From the NCBI RefSeq assembly GCF_002844235.1, contig NZ_PGTS01000008.1, forward strand, positions 1-64,000: a stretch of DNA of 64,000 nucleotides, in the 5' to 3' direction. How positions within the stretch are numbered: position 1 is the stretch's first letter; every line of letters begins with the position of its first letter. The notes under the pieces were generated by a model, which was not told the origin of the DNA, did not search any database, and worked only from the letters and a program-made list of their open reading frames with translations. The position numbers and the translations under genes are program-made. The stretch comes from Thalassospira povalilytica (GTDB taxonomy: Bacteria > Pseudomonadota > Alphaproteobacteria > Rhodospirillales > Thalassospiraceae). Of this stretch, positions 55,882-64,000 are shown piece by piece.

Positions 55882-57915
55882 ATGAATAGGGTTTCCATAA
55901 CGGTGCCAGCCAGAAACGGCTTGGAACATGGTTCATCAAACAGCGGGAAAGCGATGATCAGATTCGGTCATGTGAAGTCATTTCTGGTGTGTTTCGCACC
56001 GCTGAGTGCCGTGTTCCTGGCTGTGGTCGGGTTGCTGTCATGGGAAGGCAGTGCCGTGCGCGAAAAGGTCATTTCCGATGACCAGCGTTATGCACTGGAA
56101 AAATCGATATCGGTATTGCGCGAACGCATCGATATCGTGGTTTCCGATCTTTTGATCCTGTCAGAAAGCCAGCAGATCGACGCGGTAATCGCCGGGACGG
56201 CCAGTCTTGATCAGGTGGCGGACGAGTTTGCGGTCTTTTCGCTGCGGCGGGGGATTTATGACCAGATCAGGCTGCTTGACAATGATGGCATGGAAATCGT
56301 GCGCGTCAATTACGGCAGCGGCATTCCGTTTTCCGTGCCCAGACGCGAACTTCAGAACAAAAGCGAGCGACCCTATTTCCAGCTGGCCCGCAATGCGCCG
56401 CGCGGGACGATCTATATATCGGGTGTCGATCTGAACGAGGAATTTGGCCAGATCGAAAAGCCGATCAAGCCGGTTATCCGGCTGTCGGCGCCGGTCTTTG
56501 ACCGGTTCGGGGAACGCCATGGCGTTGTGGTCTTGAACCTTCGGGCGGCATCGACACTTGAAGAAGTGGTCAAGTCGCTGAAACTTGACGGGGCAGAGCC
56601 GTTTGTTCTGGATGGTGATGGCGGCTGGATGCTGGGCGGCAAGCCGGGCGAAAACTGGTCCGAGGAACTGACAGGAATGCCCGCGGTGATCGGTGACCGT
56701 TACCCGAAGGCCTGGGAAAGCATGCAACTGGGATTGCAAAGTTTCCGGGTTGATAGCGGTTTCTATTCGGTCCAGCGGCTTGATGTTTCCGATCTTCTTC
56801 TGGCGCGCAATTCCAACCGGTCCCTGTCGGTGATCTTTGGCAGTGATCAGGAAAAAAGCAGCCGGCTGAACCTGTATGTCGGGGCGCGGTTGCCCAATGA
56901 TGTGCTTGAACAGTTGCTGTCGCCCGAACGTGACACGCTGACGATTGTTTCGACCGCGTTCATTTTCCTGATTGCGATCGGCAGTGCGGCCTATGCCTGG
57001 ACCCGTCAGAACCAGATCGTTGCAAGCTTTGACGCGCGCTTATCCGAACAGGTTCTGCGGGCATCAAAAAACAGTGTGGTTGTCGCCGATGACACGGGTA
57101 CGATCCTTAAGGTCAATCCGGGCTTTACCGCGATGACCGGATATTTGCCAAACGAGGCAATTGGAAAGCCGTTATCATTCCTGCGTGCCCAGCGCGAAAA
57201 TGCCGAGGCACTCGACGAGATCCTGATGGCGGCGCGTGCCAATGGCACCTGGGAAGGCGAAGTGCGCAACCGCCGCAAAAGCGGGGATTTCTTTTATTCC
57301 AATGTCGTGGTCAGCGCGATTACCGATCCGACAACATCGGATGTCAATTTCGTCGAGATGGGTTTTGACATTTCACGCCACATGGAAAACGCACAGGAAT
57401 TGTGGCGTCAGGCCAATCATGATGCCCTGACCGGGTTGCCCAACCGGTTGCTGTTTGAAGACCGGCTTGAAGTTGCCTGTGGTCATGCGGAAAACGAAGG
57501 CCATTCGATCGGGCTTCTTTATATTGATCTGGACGGTTTCAAACCGGTCAATGACCGTTATGGTCACGAAATCGGCGATCAGGTCCTGCGCAAGGTCGGT
57601 GAACGCATCAAGAATACCGTGCGTCAGGGCGATACGGTTGCCCGACTGGGCGGGGATGAGTTTGCCGTGATTGCCGATGCGGTGAACGGACGCGATGAAG
57701 CCGAATGGGTGGCCCAGAAAATCGCGGCATCGATCCAGCGCCCGATTGAGATTGATGCCCTTAGCATCACGGTCGGGGCCAGCATCGGGATTGCTGTCTA
57801 TCCCGGGGATTGCAACGAAACGATCGCGCTGATCGGATTTGCCGATGAAAAAATGTATCAGCAAAAGCGCGTGCGCAAGGCAAAGGGCAGTGACGCAGCA
57901 AGGGCACTGCATTAA
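55882..57915 (+). CDS. Membrane sensor diguanylate cyclase (dCache-PAS-GGDEF)
   Basis: A 677-residue sensor. Membrane helix 1 is at about 32-54 and helix 2 at about 354-373, enclosing a periplasmic double-Cache-like domain with ERPYFQLARNAPRGTIYISG. Then a PAS domain (about 392-510, VVADDTGTILKVNPGFTAMTGY) and a GGDEF domain (NHDALTGLPNRLLFEDRL; RLGGDEF). The inhibitory RxxD site (RQGD) stands five residues before GGDEF. It should make cyclic di-GMP with product inhibition. The start is uncertain; ATG 55954 is an alternative. Confidence 0.93.
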   Translation: MNRVSITVPARNGLEHGSSNSGKAMIRFGHVKSFLVCFAPLSAVFLAVVGLLSWEGSAVREKVISDDQRYALEKSISVLRERIDIVVSDLLILSESQQIDAVIAGTASLDQVADEFAVFSLRRGIYDQIRLLDNDGMEIVRVNYGSGIPFSVPRRELQNKSERPYFQLARNAPRGTIYISGVDLNEEFGQIEKPIKPVIRLSAPVFDRFGERHGVVVLNLRAASTLEEVVKSLKLDGAEPFVLDGDGGWMLGGKPGENWSEELTGMPAVIGDRYPKAWESMQLGLQSFRVDSGFYSVQRLDVSDLLLARNSNRSLSVIFGSDQEKSSRLNLYVGARLPNDVLEQLLSPERDTLTIVSTAFIFLIAIGSAAYAWTRQNQIVASFDARLSEQVLRASKNSVVVADDTGTILKVNPGFTAMTGYLPNEAIGKPLSFLRAQRENAEALDEILMAARANGTWEGEVRNRRKSGDFFYSNVVVSAITDPTTSDVNFVEMGFDISRHMENAQELWRQANHDALTGLPNRLLFEDRLEVACGHAENEGHSIGLLYIDLDGFKPVNDRYGHEIGDQVLRKVGERIKNTVRQGDTVARLGGDEFAVIADAVNGRDEAEWVAQKIAASIQRPIEIDALSITVGASIGIAVYPGDCNETIALIGFADEKMYQQKRVRKAKGSDAARALH

Positions 57916-57942
57916 ACCACCAGCGGACAATGCCGGGATTAA

Positions 57943-57975
57943 AAAAAAGACAGGCTGAACGAGCCTGCCTTTTTT
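57943..57975. terminator. Bidirectional terminator
   Basis: AAAAAAGACAGGCT / AGCCTGCCTTTTTT with one mismatch, between convergent genes. Confidence 0.85.
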
Positions 57976-58010
57976 GATTTGGTCTGGGATGTGAGGGTGA
58001 CCGGCAAAGG

Positions 58011-59912
58011 TTACGCAACAAGCGTTTCGTATTCTTCCTGCTTTTCCAACCACTGCATTTCGATGTCGCCAAGCTGGCTTTCGATCTTGCCCAGTTCCAT
58101 TTGAAGGTCGCCGAGTTTCTGGCCATTGGCGGCCTCATAAAGTTTGGGATCGGCCATTTCGGTTTCGATTGCGGCCTTGCGCGCGGACAATTTTTCCATC
58201 TGGGATTCGAGCTTTTCAATTGCGCGTTTGACCGGGGCGGCGGCCTTGCGTTTTTCGGCAGCCTGCTGACGTTCGGCTTTGCGGTCGCGTTTGGCGTCCT
58301 TGCCATTGGCATCGTCCTCGCCGGCCTTGTTGGCCCGGCGTTCGGCACGCGCACGATCGAGAAGATACTGTCGATATTCCGATACGTCGCCGTCAAAGGC
58401 GGTTACCGTGCCATCGGCCACCAGAACCAGACGATCGGCACAGGCTTCGATCAGATAGGGATCGTGGCTGATGATGATTACGGCACCTTCATAGGCGTTA
58501 AGCGCATGGTTCAGCGCATCGCGGCTGTCGATATCAAGATGGTTGGTCGGTTCATCAAGGATCAGCATATGCGGTGCATCAAGGGTCATCAGCGCAAACA
58601 GCAAACGCGCCTTTTCGCCCCCCGAAAGGTCTTTGACCTTGGTGTCGCCCTTGTCCCCTTCGAAGGCAAAGCGGCCAAGTTGCGCGCGCACCTTGCTTTC
58701 GATCGCATCGGACATCAGGGCCGCCATATGCTGATAGGGGGTCTGTTCACCGATCAGTTCGTCGGTCTGATGCTGGGCAAAATAGCCGATACGCAGTTTG
58801 CTTGAGGCGGTCTTTTCACCGGCCATCAGTTCAAGCCGGTCCGAGAGCAATTTCGCCAGGGTCGATTTACCGTTGCCGTTGGCGCCCAGAAGGGCAATGC
58901 GGTCATCCATATCAATGCGCAGGCTGATATTGCGCAATACCGGTTTGCCCGGTTCATAGCCGACTTCGCCATTATGGATATTGATCAGGGGCGGTGGCAG
59001 TTCCTTGGGACTTGGGAAGTCAAAGGTAATGCCGCGGTCTTCGACCACCGGGATCGCAGGCCCCATTTTTTCAAGCATCTTGACACGGCTTTGCGCCTGT
59101 TTGGCCTTGCTGGCCTTCGCACGGAAGCGGTCGATGAAGGATTGCAGATGCTTTTGCTGGGCGATCTGCTTTTCATATTGCTTGGAAGCGAGTTCCATCT
59201 GTTCGCGCCGGGTCTTGGCAAACTTGTCATAGTTGCCGCCATACAGCGTGACGGTGCCGTCATGTAGATGGGCAATCGATTTGACCGCGCGGTTCAAAAG
59301 ATCACGATCATGGCTGATCAGGATGATCGTGCCGGGATAGTTGATCAGATAGTTTTCAAGCCAGATGGTGGCTTCGAGATCAAGGTGGTTGGTCGGTTCA
59401 TCAAGCAGCAGCAGATCCGGGCGCAGGAACAGGGTCGCGGCAAGTGCGACACGCATCCGCCAGCCGCCGGAAAAATCATCGCACGGGCGTTGCTGGGCAT
59501 CGGCATCAAAGCCCAGACCCGAAAGGATCGATGCCGCGCGCGCCTCGGCGGTGTGGGCATCAATATCGGCAAGGCGGGTGTGGACTTCGGCGATGCGATG
59601 GGGGTCGGTGGTTGTTTCGGCTTCTTCAAGCAGGCTGGCGCGTTCGGTATCCGCAGCCAGAACAGTTTCAATCAGCGAACGGCTGCCTGCCGGGGCTTCC
59701 TGGGAGACAACCCCCATGCGCGCCCGCTTGGACAGGCGAATGTCGCCGCCATCGGTGGCCAGTTCACCGGAAATCAGTTTCAAAAGAGTGGATTTACCCG
59801 CCCCGTTGCGACCAATCAGGCCGACCTTGTGGCCATCGGGAATGGTCAGGGAAACCTGGTCAAGAATGACACGGCCACCAATACGATAGGTGAGATCGGT
59901 AATTTGCAGCAT
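58011..59912 (-). CDS. ABC-F family ATPase (YheS/Uup-like)
   Basis: A 633-residue soluble protein with two ATPase domains: Walker A GRNGAGKST and GANGNGKST; signatures FSGGWRMRV and LSGGEKARLL; Walker B LLLDEPTNHLD and LILDEPTNHLD. The interdomain linker (about 235-300) is rich in K/Q/R. A C-terminal coiled coil (about 520-633) follows. ABC-F proteins act on ribosomes rather than in membranes; the long coiled-coil tail resembles YheS or Uup. Confidence 0.92.
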   Translation of the reverse strand: MLQITDLTYRIGGRVILDQVSLTIPDGHKVGLIGRNGAGKSTLLKLISGELATDGGDIRLSKRARMGVVSQEAPAGSRSLIETVLAADTERASLLEEAETTTDPHRIAEVHTRLADIDAHTAEARAASILSGLGFDADAQQRPCDDFSGGWRMRVALAATLFLRPDLLLLDEPTNHLDLEATIWLENYLINYPGTIILISHDRDLLNRAVKSIAHLHDGTVTLYGGNYDKFAKTRREQMELASKQYEKQIAQQKHLQSFIDRFRAKASKAKQAQSRVKMLEKMGPAIPVVEDRGITFDFPSPKELPPPLINIHNGEVGYEPGKPVLRNISLRIDMDDRIALLGANGNGKSTLAKLLSDRLELMAGEKTASSKLRIGYFAQHQTDELIGEQTPYQHMAALMSDAIESKVRAQLGRFAFEGDKGDTKVKDLSGGEKARLLFALMTLDAPHMLILDEPTNHLDIDSRDALNHALNAYEGAVIIISHDPYLIEACADRLVLVADGTVTAFDGDVSEYRQYLLDRARAERRANKAGEDDANGKDAKRDRKAERQQAAEKRKAAAPVKRAIEKLESQMEKLSARKAAIETEMADPKLYEAANGQKLGDLQMELGKIESQLGDIEMQWLEKQEEYETLVA

Positions 59913-60184
59913 TTTATCGGTCGTTCTCTTGATCTTGGGTATCGGGTTTCCCGGTCTTTCCCGCCTTGATCCGGGGGAATCGCAAGGATTTCTGTGCTTT
60001 CAATAGGGCAGAGTGCGATTTGAAGCAAGGTTTCTTGAAACTGTAACCGGCGGGAATTGGCGGCCGGGGGGGACAAAGTAACCGTCGGGAAAATCGCAGT
60101 TTTATGCGTTTTTGCGCATTTTCGTGATGGTTTTGAGGTCAATGCAGCTACTGCAAGTCTGTATTGCGCGGGCAGAACTATCTG
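59913..60184. other. Gap upstream of ndk and the ABC-F gene
   Basis: The divergent gap from the ABC-F start to the ndk start is 425 bases in all; this upstream part shows no gene, RNA or clear repeat by eye. The first 60 bases probably hold the ABC-F promoter on the minus strand. Confidence 0.4.
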
Positions 60185-60213
60185 TTGCGTTGCGCTTCAA
60201 CCCCGTTTATATA
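60185..60213 (+). promoter_or_regulatory. Candidate promoter of ndk
   Basis: TTGCGT (60185-60190) and TATATA (60208-60213) are 17 bases apart. The leader to ndk would be about 115 bases, and is unusually T- and G-rich (CCCTCTTGGGGGGTAACG). Confidence 0.5.
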
Positions 60214-60337
60214 GCGCCAACCTTTGGGTCTGTGGATGATAAGGGAGTGCTTATGTATGGCTCCTTTATGTTCCGCAGGCCCTTTTGGAAGCCCTCTTGG
60301 GGGGTAACGAAATTTTTAAAGTAGCTAGGTGAAACCA

Positions 60338-60760
60338 ATGGCTGTCGAACGCACTCTTTCGATCATCAAGCCGGACGCAACGCGCCGCAACCTGACCGGC
60401 AAAATCAACGCCGTCATCGAAGAAGCTGGCCTGCGCATTGTCGCACAGAAGCGCGTCGCTCTGACCCGCGCTCAGGCTGAAGGTTTCTATGCAGTTCACA
60501 AAGAACGTTCGTTCTTCGGTGAACTGGTAGACTTCATGGTCTCCGGCCCGGTCGTCGTCCAGGTTCTGGAAGGCGAAAACGCTGTCGCGACCTACCGCGA
60601 AGTTATGGGTGCAACCAACCCGGCAAACGCCGAGGAAGGCACCATCCGTAAGCAGTTTGCAGAATCCATCGAAGCGAACTCGGTCCATGGTTCGGACTCG
60701 CTCGAAAACGCTGCAATCGAAATTGCTTACTTCTTCGCTCAGACCGAAATCGTCGGCTAA
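60338..60760 (+). CDS. ndk: Nucleoside diphosphate kinase
   Basis: A 140-residue NDK, exact family length. Active-site histidine H117 lies in [25 protein letters not shown] starts the protein. GTG 60329 is in frame three codons upstream, but ATG 60338 with AGGTGA is standard. It is monocistronic, with its own promoter and terminator. Confidence 0.97.
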   Translation: MAVERTLSIIKPDATRRNLTGKINAVIEEAGLRIVAQKRVALTRAQAEGFYAVHKERSFFGELVDFMVSGPVVVQVLEGENAVATYREVMGATNPANAEEGTIRKQFAESIEANSVHGSDSLENAAIEIAYFFAQTEIVG

Positions 60761-60795
60761 GCTTAGAATACAGAATTCCGGTTCATCCGGCATCA

Positions 60796-60827
60796 AAACG
60801 CCCCGCAGATTGCGGGGCGTTTTTTTG
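60796..60827 (+). terminator. Intrinsic terminator after ndk
   Basis: AAACGCCCCGC / GCGGGGCGTTT, loop AGATT, followed by five more T residues. Confidence 0.9.
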
Positions 60828-60851
60828 TGTCTGTGTGACAGAACGGCGCGG

Positions 60852-60989
60852 TTAATCGATCAGGAAAGCTGCCATTAATAGCAGCAAAACAGAGATGGAG
60901 ATAATGCTCCACAAAACGAACTTGGTCCAATGGTGCCAGCCTGCTTCGTGGATTTTGACCAGTTCGACGTCGTAGTCGCTTCCTTGCAT
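60852..60989 (-). CDS. aa3-type cytochrome c oxidase subunit IV-like small protein (copy 1)
   Basis: A 45-residue protein: MQGSDYDVELVKIHEAGW, a soluble lead of about 23 residues, then one membrane helix (FVLWSIISISVLLLLMAAFL). This is the layout of the bacterial aa3-oxidase subunit IV family. A GGGGAGGAAAC site precedes ATG 60989. No oxidase core genes are nearby. The role of subunit IV is structural and minor where known. Confidence 0.85.
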   Translation of the reverse strand: MQGSDYDVELVKIHEAGWHHWTKFVLWSIISISVLLLLMAAFLID

Positions 60990-61360
60990 TGTTTCCTCCC
61001 CAATTGCGGGTCCGATTGTTTCGGATTTCAGGGTTGTGGTGCTGTGGGCGTTCGGATCGCCCTTTGCATCCGGTGCGGTCCGGATCCATATCAGGACAAC
61101 AGATTGATCTTACCGATATTTAACCTATGGGTGAATAGGTTTTATCTTTGTATCCTTTTGTGCGACGCAGTGTGCTGGACAGCATTGCGCGACCATGCCA
61201 TGATCAGGCCATGGAAAATGTCGTAACCAGTTCTGCACGAATTTTTACCGCCATTCACAGGATGGCGGGGTTGTGACATTTTGACCAAATGAAACCACCC
61301 GCCGCGTGAGGCGGGTTTTTTTTGTGTCTGTCTCCCGGCATTTCCGACAGGGAGATCGCA
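60990..61360. other. Gap with palindrome and orphan terminator
   Basis: There is no convincing protein gene in 371 bases. AACCTAT-GGGTGA-ATAGGTT (61122-61141) is a perfect dyad near a possible minus-strand promoter for the small oxidase gene (TTCACC, 17 bases, TAAGAT). A plus-strand terminator at 61297-61323 closes an unassigned transcript. Confidence 0.5.
61297..61323 (+). terminator. Intrinsic terminator with no visible gene upstream
   Basis: ACCCGCC / GGCGGGT, loop GCGTGA, then a run of eight T residues. The nearest plus-strand gene is ndk, which already has its own terminator, so this one probably ends a small RNA. Confidence 0.8.
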
Positions 61361-61906
61361 ATGTCATTATCCACATCAGATCAAGATCGAAGGTCACCGG
61401 CCCATGCATTGGTGGGGCAACCGGTGCTGCATATGTTATGCGGTAAAATTGCATCGGGGAAATCGACTCTTGCCGCCGAACTGGCGCGCAAACCGGGAAT
61501 GGTTCTGATTGCCGAAGATGAATGGTTATCCGTTCTGTTTGGCGATCAGATGCACACAGTGTCGGATTATGTCCATGCGTCGCGAAAACTGCGTGACGTC
61601 ATGGGGCCGCATGTCAGCATGTTGCTGATGTCTGGTGTTTCTGTGGTGCTGGATTTCCCGGCCAACACGCGCGTGTTACGTGGCTGGATGCGCGACATTT
61701 ATGAAGAGGTCGGGGCAGGGCACAAATTGCACTTCCTTGATCTGGAAGAAGACATCTGCAAACAGCGCCTGCATGCCCGCAATCAGGCGGGCGAACATCA
61801 ATTTTCTGCCAGTGACGCTCAGTTCCATCAAATCTGTGCGGCGTTTCAGCCACCAATTGCGGCAGAGGGATTTGACGTCATCACCTATGACACCGATACG
61901 ATTTAA
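61361..61906 (+). CDS. P-loop kinase of the AAA_33 type
   Basis: A 181-residue protein. Walker A is GKIASGKST (about 28-36), followed by IAEDEWLSVLFGDQ, VVLDFPANTRVLRGWM, and a lid-like helix with LEEDICKQRLHARNQ. It resembles zeta-toxin/AAA_33 type kinases that phosphorylate small molecules. The substrate is unknown. GGGAG supports ATG 61361. It lies between two copies of the small oxidase-subunit gene. Confidence 0.82.
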   Translation: MSLSTSDQDRRSPAHALVGQPVLHMLCGKIASGKSTLAAELARKPGMVLIAEDEWLSVLFGDQMHTVSDYVHASRKLRDVMGPHVSMLLMSGVSVVLDFPANTRVLRGWMRDIYEEVGAGHKLHFLDLEEDICKQRLHARNQAGEHQFSASDAQFHQICAAFQPPIAAEGFDVITYDTDTI

Positions 61907-61922
61907 GCGCCTTAACAAACAA

Positions 61923-61951
61923 AAAAAGCTGCCGGTCAACGGCAGCTTTTT
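61923..61951. terminator. Bidirectional terminator
   Basis: AAAAAGCTGCCG / CGGCAGCTTTTT around GTCAA, between the kinase and the minus-strand small gene. Confidence 0.88.
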
Positions 61952-61978
61952 ACATTTCCGGTTCTGCCATTTGGCAGA

Positions 61979-62107
61979 TCACAGCAGGAAGATCGCCATC
62001 AGGATCAGAATGGCAATAACCGAAATGGTCGACCATTTGACAAAGCTGGTGAAGCCTTCATAGATGGCAACATGGGTTTCGGTCAGTTCGTAATCGTTAC
62101 CCTGCAA
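61979..62107 (-). CDS. aa3-type cytochrome c oxidase subunit IV-like small protein (copy 2)
   Basis: A 42-residue paralog of the gene at 60852: MQGNDYELTETHVAIYEGF, then a helix VKWSTISVIAILILMAIFLL. The start is TTG 62107, fixed by AGGAGG five bases upstream and by alignment with copy 1 (both begin MQG-DY). GC-rich neighbours and no nearby oxidase genes are as for copy 1. Confidence 0.82.
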   Translation of the reverse strand: MQGNDYELTETHVAIYEGFTSFVKWSTISVIAILILMAIFLL

Positions 62108-62239
62108 ATCTACCTCCTGGGTTTTGGGATTTTTCCAATGTATATCCGCAAGGTAGAGCGCGGGCAAGGGTAAGATTAACCGGGGATATCATCCCTTTGG
62201 CCAAGGGTGTGGACAGGATCACATTGTCCTATCTGCGTC

Positions 62240-62596
62240 CTATCTGCCGGTTTCCTTGCAGGCAAAGGGCAGAAACGATCCGGTGGCCCCTTCGTTCATC
62301 ATCACGACAGACATCAGATTGGCATATTCGAGTTCGGCCCGGTTTTGCGGGCAGACATAGGCGCGTGCCGTGCAGCCCGATGCGACAAAGGCGTCTTCCT
62401 GATCGTCAAAGGCAGTGCTGGTGGCGTTTGCGGGCATTTGTGCCCGGATATCATCCCGATGGGTTTGATAAAGTGCGCATTTGGTTGCACGCCAGTTTGC
62501 GTTCTGGGCGTGGCTTTCAGTGATCGCCAGACCGATTGGCGCGATAAAGGTTGTAAGCATGACGCCAAGGACGATGTTGCGGATGGTTTTGTTCAT
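62240..62596 (-). CDS. Small periplasmic cysteine-containing protein, unknown
   Basis: A 118-residue protein with a signal peptide (MNKTIRNIVLGVMLTTFIAP, cut near SHA-Q at about 31). The mature part has four cysteines (KCALYQ, SGCTAR, YVCPQN, PFACKE), perhaps two disulfides. The open frame continues upstream, but ATG 62596 begins the signal. The family is not recognised. Confidence 0.72.
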   Translation of the reverse strand: MNKTIRNIVLGVMLTTFIAPIGLAITESHAQNANWRATKCALYQTHRDDIRAQMPANATSTAFDDQEDAFVASGCTARAYVCPQNRAELEYANLMSVVMMNEGATGSFLPFACKETGR

Positions 62597-62741
62597 GATG
62601 GGCCTTTGGACCAGGGGAAACGGATGGAAAACCGTTTGCGTAATCTGGTCTGAAACCGGTCGGGCGCAAGATGCCGCCATGAAAAAAGGGCGGATCAAAC
62701 CGCCCTTAAATCAGCCTGCGCAATCTGCGCCAAAGGTTCTT

Positions 62742-63416
62742 TCAAGCCGGTTCAATCGCCGGATTGATTTCCGCAAACTCGGCAGGTTTGGCATCGGCAA
62801 CCGTTACGATGCCCTTGTCATCAACCGAAACGCGGCCTTCGGCGATCCAACGGATGACCTGCGGATAGATGCGGTGTTCCTGTTTGAGGATACGCTGGGC
62901 CAGCTTACCTGCATCATCCCCCGGAAGCACCGGGACAACGGCCTGGGCAATGATCGGGCCGCTATCGACTTCGGGGACGACATAATGCACGGTGCAACCG
63001 GCAAATTTGACCCCGGCATCCAGGGCTGCCTGATGCACATGCAGGCCCTTGAAGCTTGGCAGAAGCGACGGGTGAATATTTATCAGCTTGTCTTTCCAGC
63101 GGGTGACAAAGCTTTCACTGACCAGTCGCAAGTAGCCGGCCAGCACCACAAGATCCGCACCGCTTTCTTCGATCAGGGCACTGACGGCGGTGTCATAGGC
63201 TTCGCGTCCGCCCGGATAGCCTTTGTGCGAGATGGCCTCGGACCGGATACCGGCCTTACGCCCGCGTTCCAGCCCGCCTGCATCAAGCTGGTTTGAGAAA
63301 ACCAGAACGATTTCGGCCGGGTAGTCGGGCGTATTGCAGGCATCAATGATGGCTTGCAGGTTGGACCCGCCGCCTGAGACCAGAACGGCGAGTTTCAATT
63401 TGCTTACTTTTCCCAT
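62742..63416 (-). CDS. purN: Phosphoribosylglycinamide formyltransferase
   Basis: A 224-residue PurN, which formylates GAR using 10-formyl-tetrahydrofolate in purine synthesis. Marks: AVLVSGGGSNLQAIIDAC at the N-terminus, INIHPSLLPSFKGLHVHQAAL (catalytic Asn and His), and YVVPEVDSGPIIAQ (catalytic Asp). It overlaps the purM end by 13 bases, so the two are coupled in the usual purMN order. Confidence 0.96.
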   Translation of the reverse strand: MGKVSKLKLAVLVSGGGSNLQAIIDACNTPDYPAEIVLVFSNQLDAGGLERGRKAGIRSEAISHKGYPGGREAYDTAVSALIEESGADLVVLAGYLRLVSESFVTRWKDKLINIHPSLLPSFKGLHVHQAALDAGVKFAGCTVHYVVPEVDSGPIIAQAVVPVLPGDDAGKLAQRILKQEHRIYPQVIRWIAEGRVSVDDKGIVTVADAKPAEFAEINPAIEPA

Positions 63417-64000
63417 GCAGGGCCCATGTTCTTGATGACGACCTGCGGGCCATCACCGGCGCGCGGGCCGATAACACCGATCTGGCTGACGGTTTCACCA
63501 TGTTCACGCAGCAATGCTTCGGCCGCATCCGCCTTGTCAGCCGGAACCACGACGCACATGCCGATGCCACAGTTAAAGGTCCGCGCCATTTCGACGGCCG
63601 GAATGCCGCCCTCGGCTGCGAGCCATTTGAAGATCGGCAGGAATTCCCAGGTGCTGGCATCAAAGACAGCGGTCAGGTTTTCGGGAAGAACACGCGGAAC
63701 GTTTTCGGTCAGGCCGCCACCGGTAATGTGGGCAAGGGCCTTGACCATCCCGGCCTTGTGCGCCGCCAGACAGCTTTTGACATAAACCTTGGTCGGTTCA
63801 AGCAGGGCCTCGCCAACGGTTTTGCCCGGTGCGAACGGGGCTTCGTCGGAATAGCCAAGGCCTGCCTTGTCGACAACCTTGCGGACCAGCGAATAGCCGT
63901 TGGAATGAACACCGCTTGATGCCAGACCAAGGATCACGTCGCCTTCGGCAACGTTGCTGCCATCAAGAAGTTCACCACGTTCGGCCGCACCGACGGCAAA
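63404..64000 (-). CDS. purM: Phosphoribosylformylglycinamidine cyclo-ligase, C-terminal part (partial)
   Basis: 199 codons of PurM (AIR synthase) are present; the N-terminus lies beyond the right edge. Seen: GDVILGLASSGVHSNGYSLVRKVV, LAHITGGGLTENVPRVLPE, FNCGIGMCVVVPADKADAA. It catalyses the ATP-dependent closure to aminoimidazole ribonucleotide, the step after PurL. It is upstream of purN on the minus strand. Confidence 0.95.
   Translation of the reverse strand, partial: FAVGAAERGELLDGSNVAEGDVILGLASSGVHSNGYSLVRKVVDKAGLGYSDEAPFAPGKTVGEALLEPTKVYVKSCLAAHKAGMVKALAHITGGGLTENVPRVLPENLTAVFDASTWEFLPIFKWLAAEGGIPAVEMARTFNCGIGMCVVVPADKADAAEALLREHGETVSQIGVIGPRAGDGPQVVIKNMGPAWEK

Noticed and set aside
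58011..59912. Membrane ABC transporter or antibiotic exporter
   Set aside because: Two ATPase domains without any membrane helix and with a coiled-coil tail mark an ABC-F ribosome-associated protein.
61212..61280. Mini-ORF of about 22 codons (MENVVTSSARIF...) ahead of the orphan terminator
   Set aside because: Too short to support without expression data and lacking a good ribosome-binding site; kept only as part of the possible small RNA.

Overview
The window looks like a chromosomal segment of an alphaproteobacterium, most likely Rhodospirillales and possibly Thalassospira-like (inference). The grounds are the fused tuf/S10/spc/alpha ribosomal cluster with secY-adk-rpsM-rpsK-rpoA-rplQ and no map or infA between adk and rpsM, an ATP12-type F1 assembly chaperone, two tiny aa3-oxidase subunit IV-type proteins, a SAM-II type riboswitch, and moderately high GC with short intergenic gaps. 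There are no tRNA or rRNA genes, no CRISPR array and no insertion sequence.

Layout. 1-14530: tuf 3' end, then 26 co-directional ribosomal, secretion and transcription genes closed by a terminator after rplQ. Strong stem-loops sit at the internal joints tuf|rpsJ, rplO|secY, adk|rpsM, rpsK|rpoA and rpoA|rplQ. 14701-24242: housekeeping genes (Do-type protease, rarA, azoreductase, DUF1499 protein, crcB-rluC, two HAD phosphatases, an SRPBCC protein, a Tat-exported dienelactone hydrolase). 24261-26960: a minus-strand NitT/TauT-type ABC importer. 27234-34663: ATP12 chaperone, an ABC transmembrane domain without an ATPase, propionyl-CoA carboxylase (pccB, pccA), and a HAD-DUF1244-acylphosphatase row. 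34837-39955: acid phosphatase, D-2-hydroxyacid dehydrogenase, Sua5/TsaC, CysQ and a DUF2750 protein.

39948-43274 holds the conserved but functionally unresolved AmmeMemoRadiSam pair (a Memo-AMMECR1 fusion and a radical SAM protein). The two genes are divergent and separated by an AT-rich orphan membrane protein that looks acquired. 43297-47745: cupin, GNAT, nnrS (with tandem FNR-like sites), pepA and holC. 47787-51887 is the most unusual locus: a three-gene minus-strand operon around a full-length protein-arginine deiminase of the animal PAD type, with all four catalytic residues in place, flanked by a proline-rich-linker protein and a helical protein of unknown function. 52077-54606: a SAM-II type riboswitch plus terminator ahead of metNIQ.

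54607-64000: a region of intertwined inverted repeats and a 16-copy CAGTY pentanucleotide tract overlapping the stop codon of a LysE-type exporter, then a dCache/PAS/GGDEF diguanylate cyclase, an ABC-F ATPase, ndk, two paralogous aa3-oxidase small-subunit genes around a P-loop kinase, a small Cys-rich periplasmic protein, and purN-purM (purM runs off the end). All assignments come from reading sequence and remembered family motifs; no database search was run.
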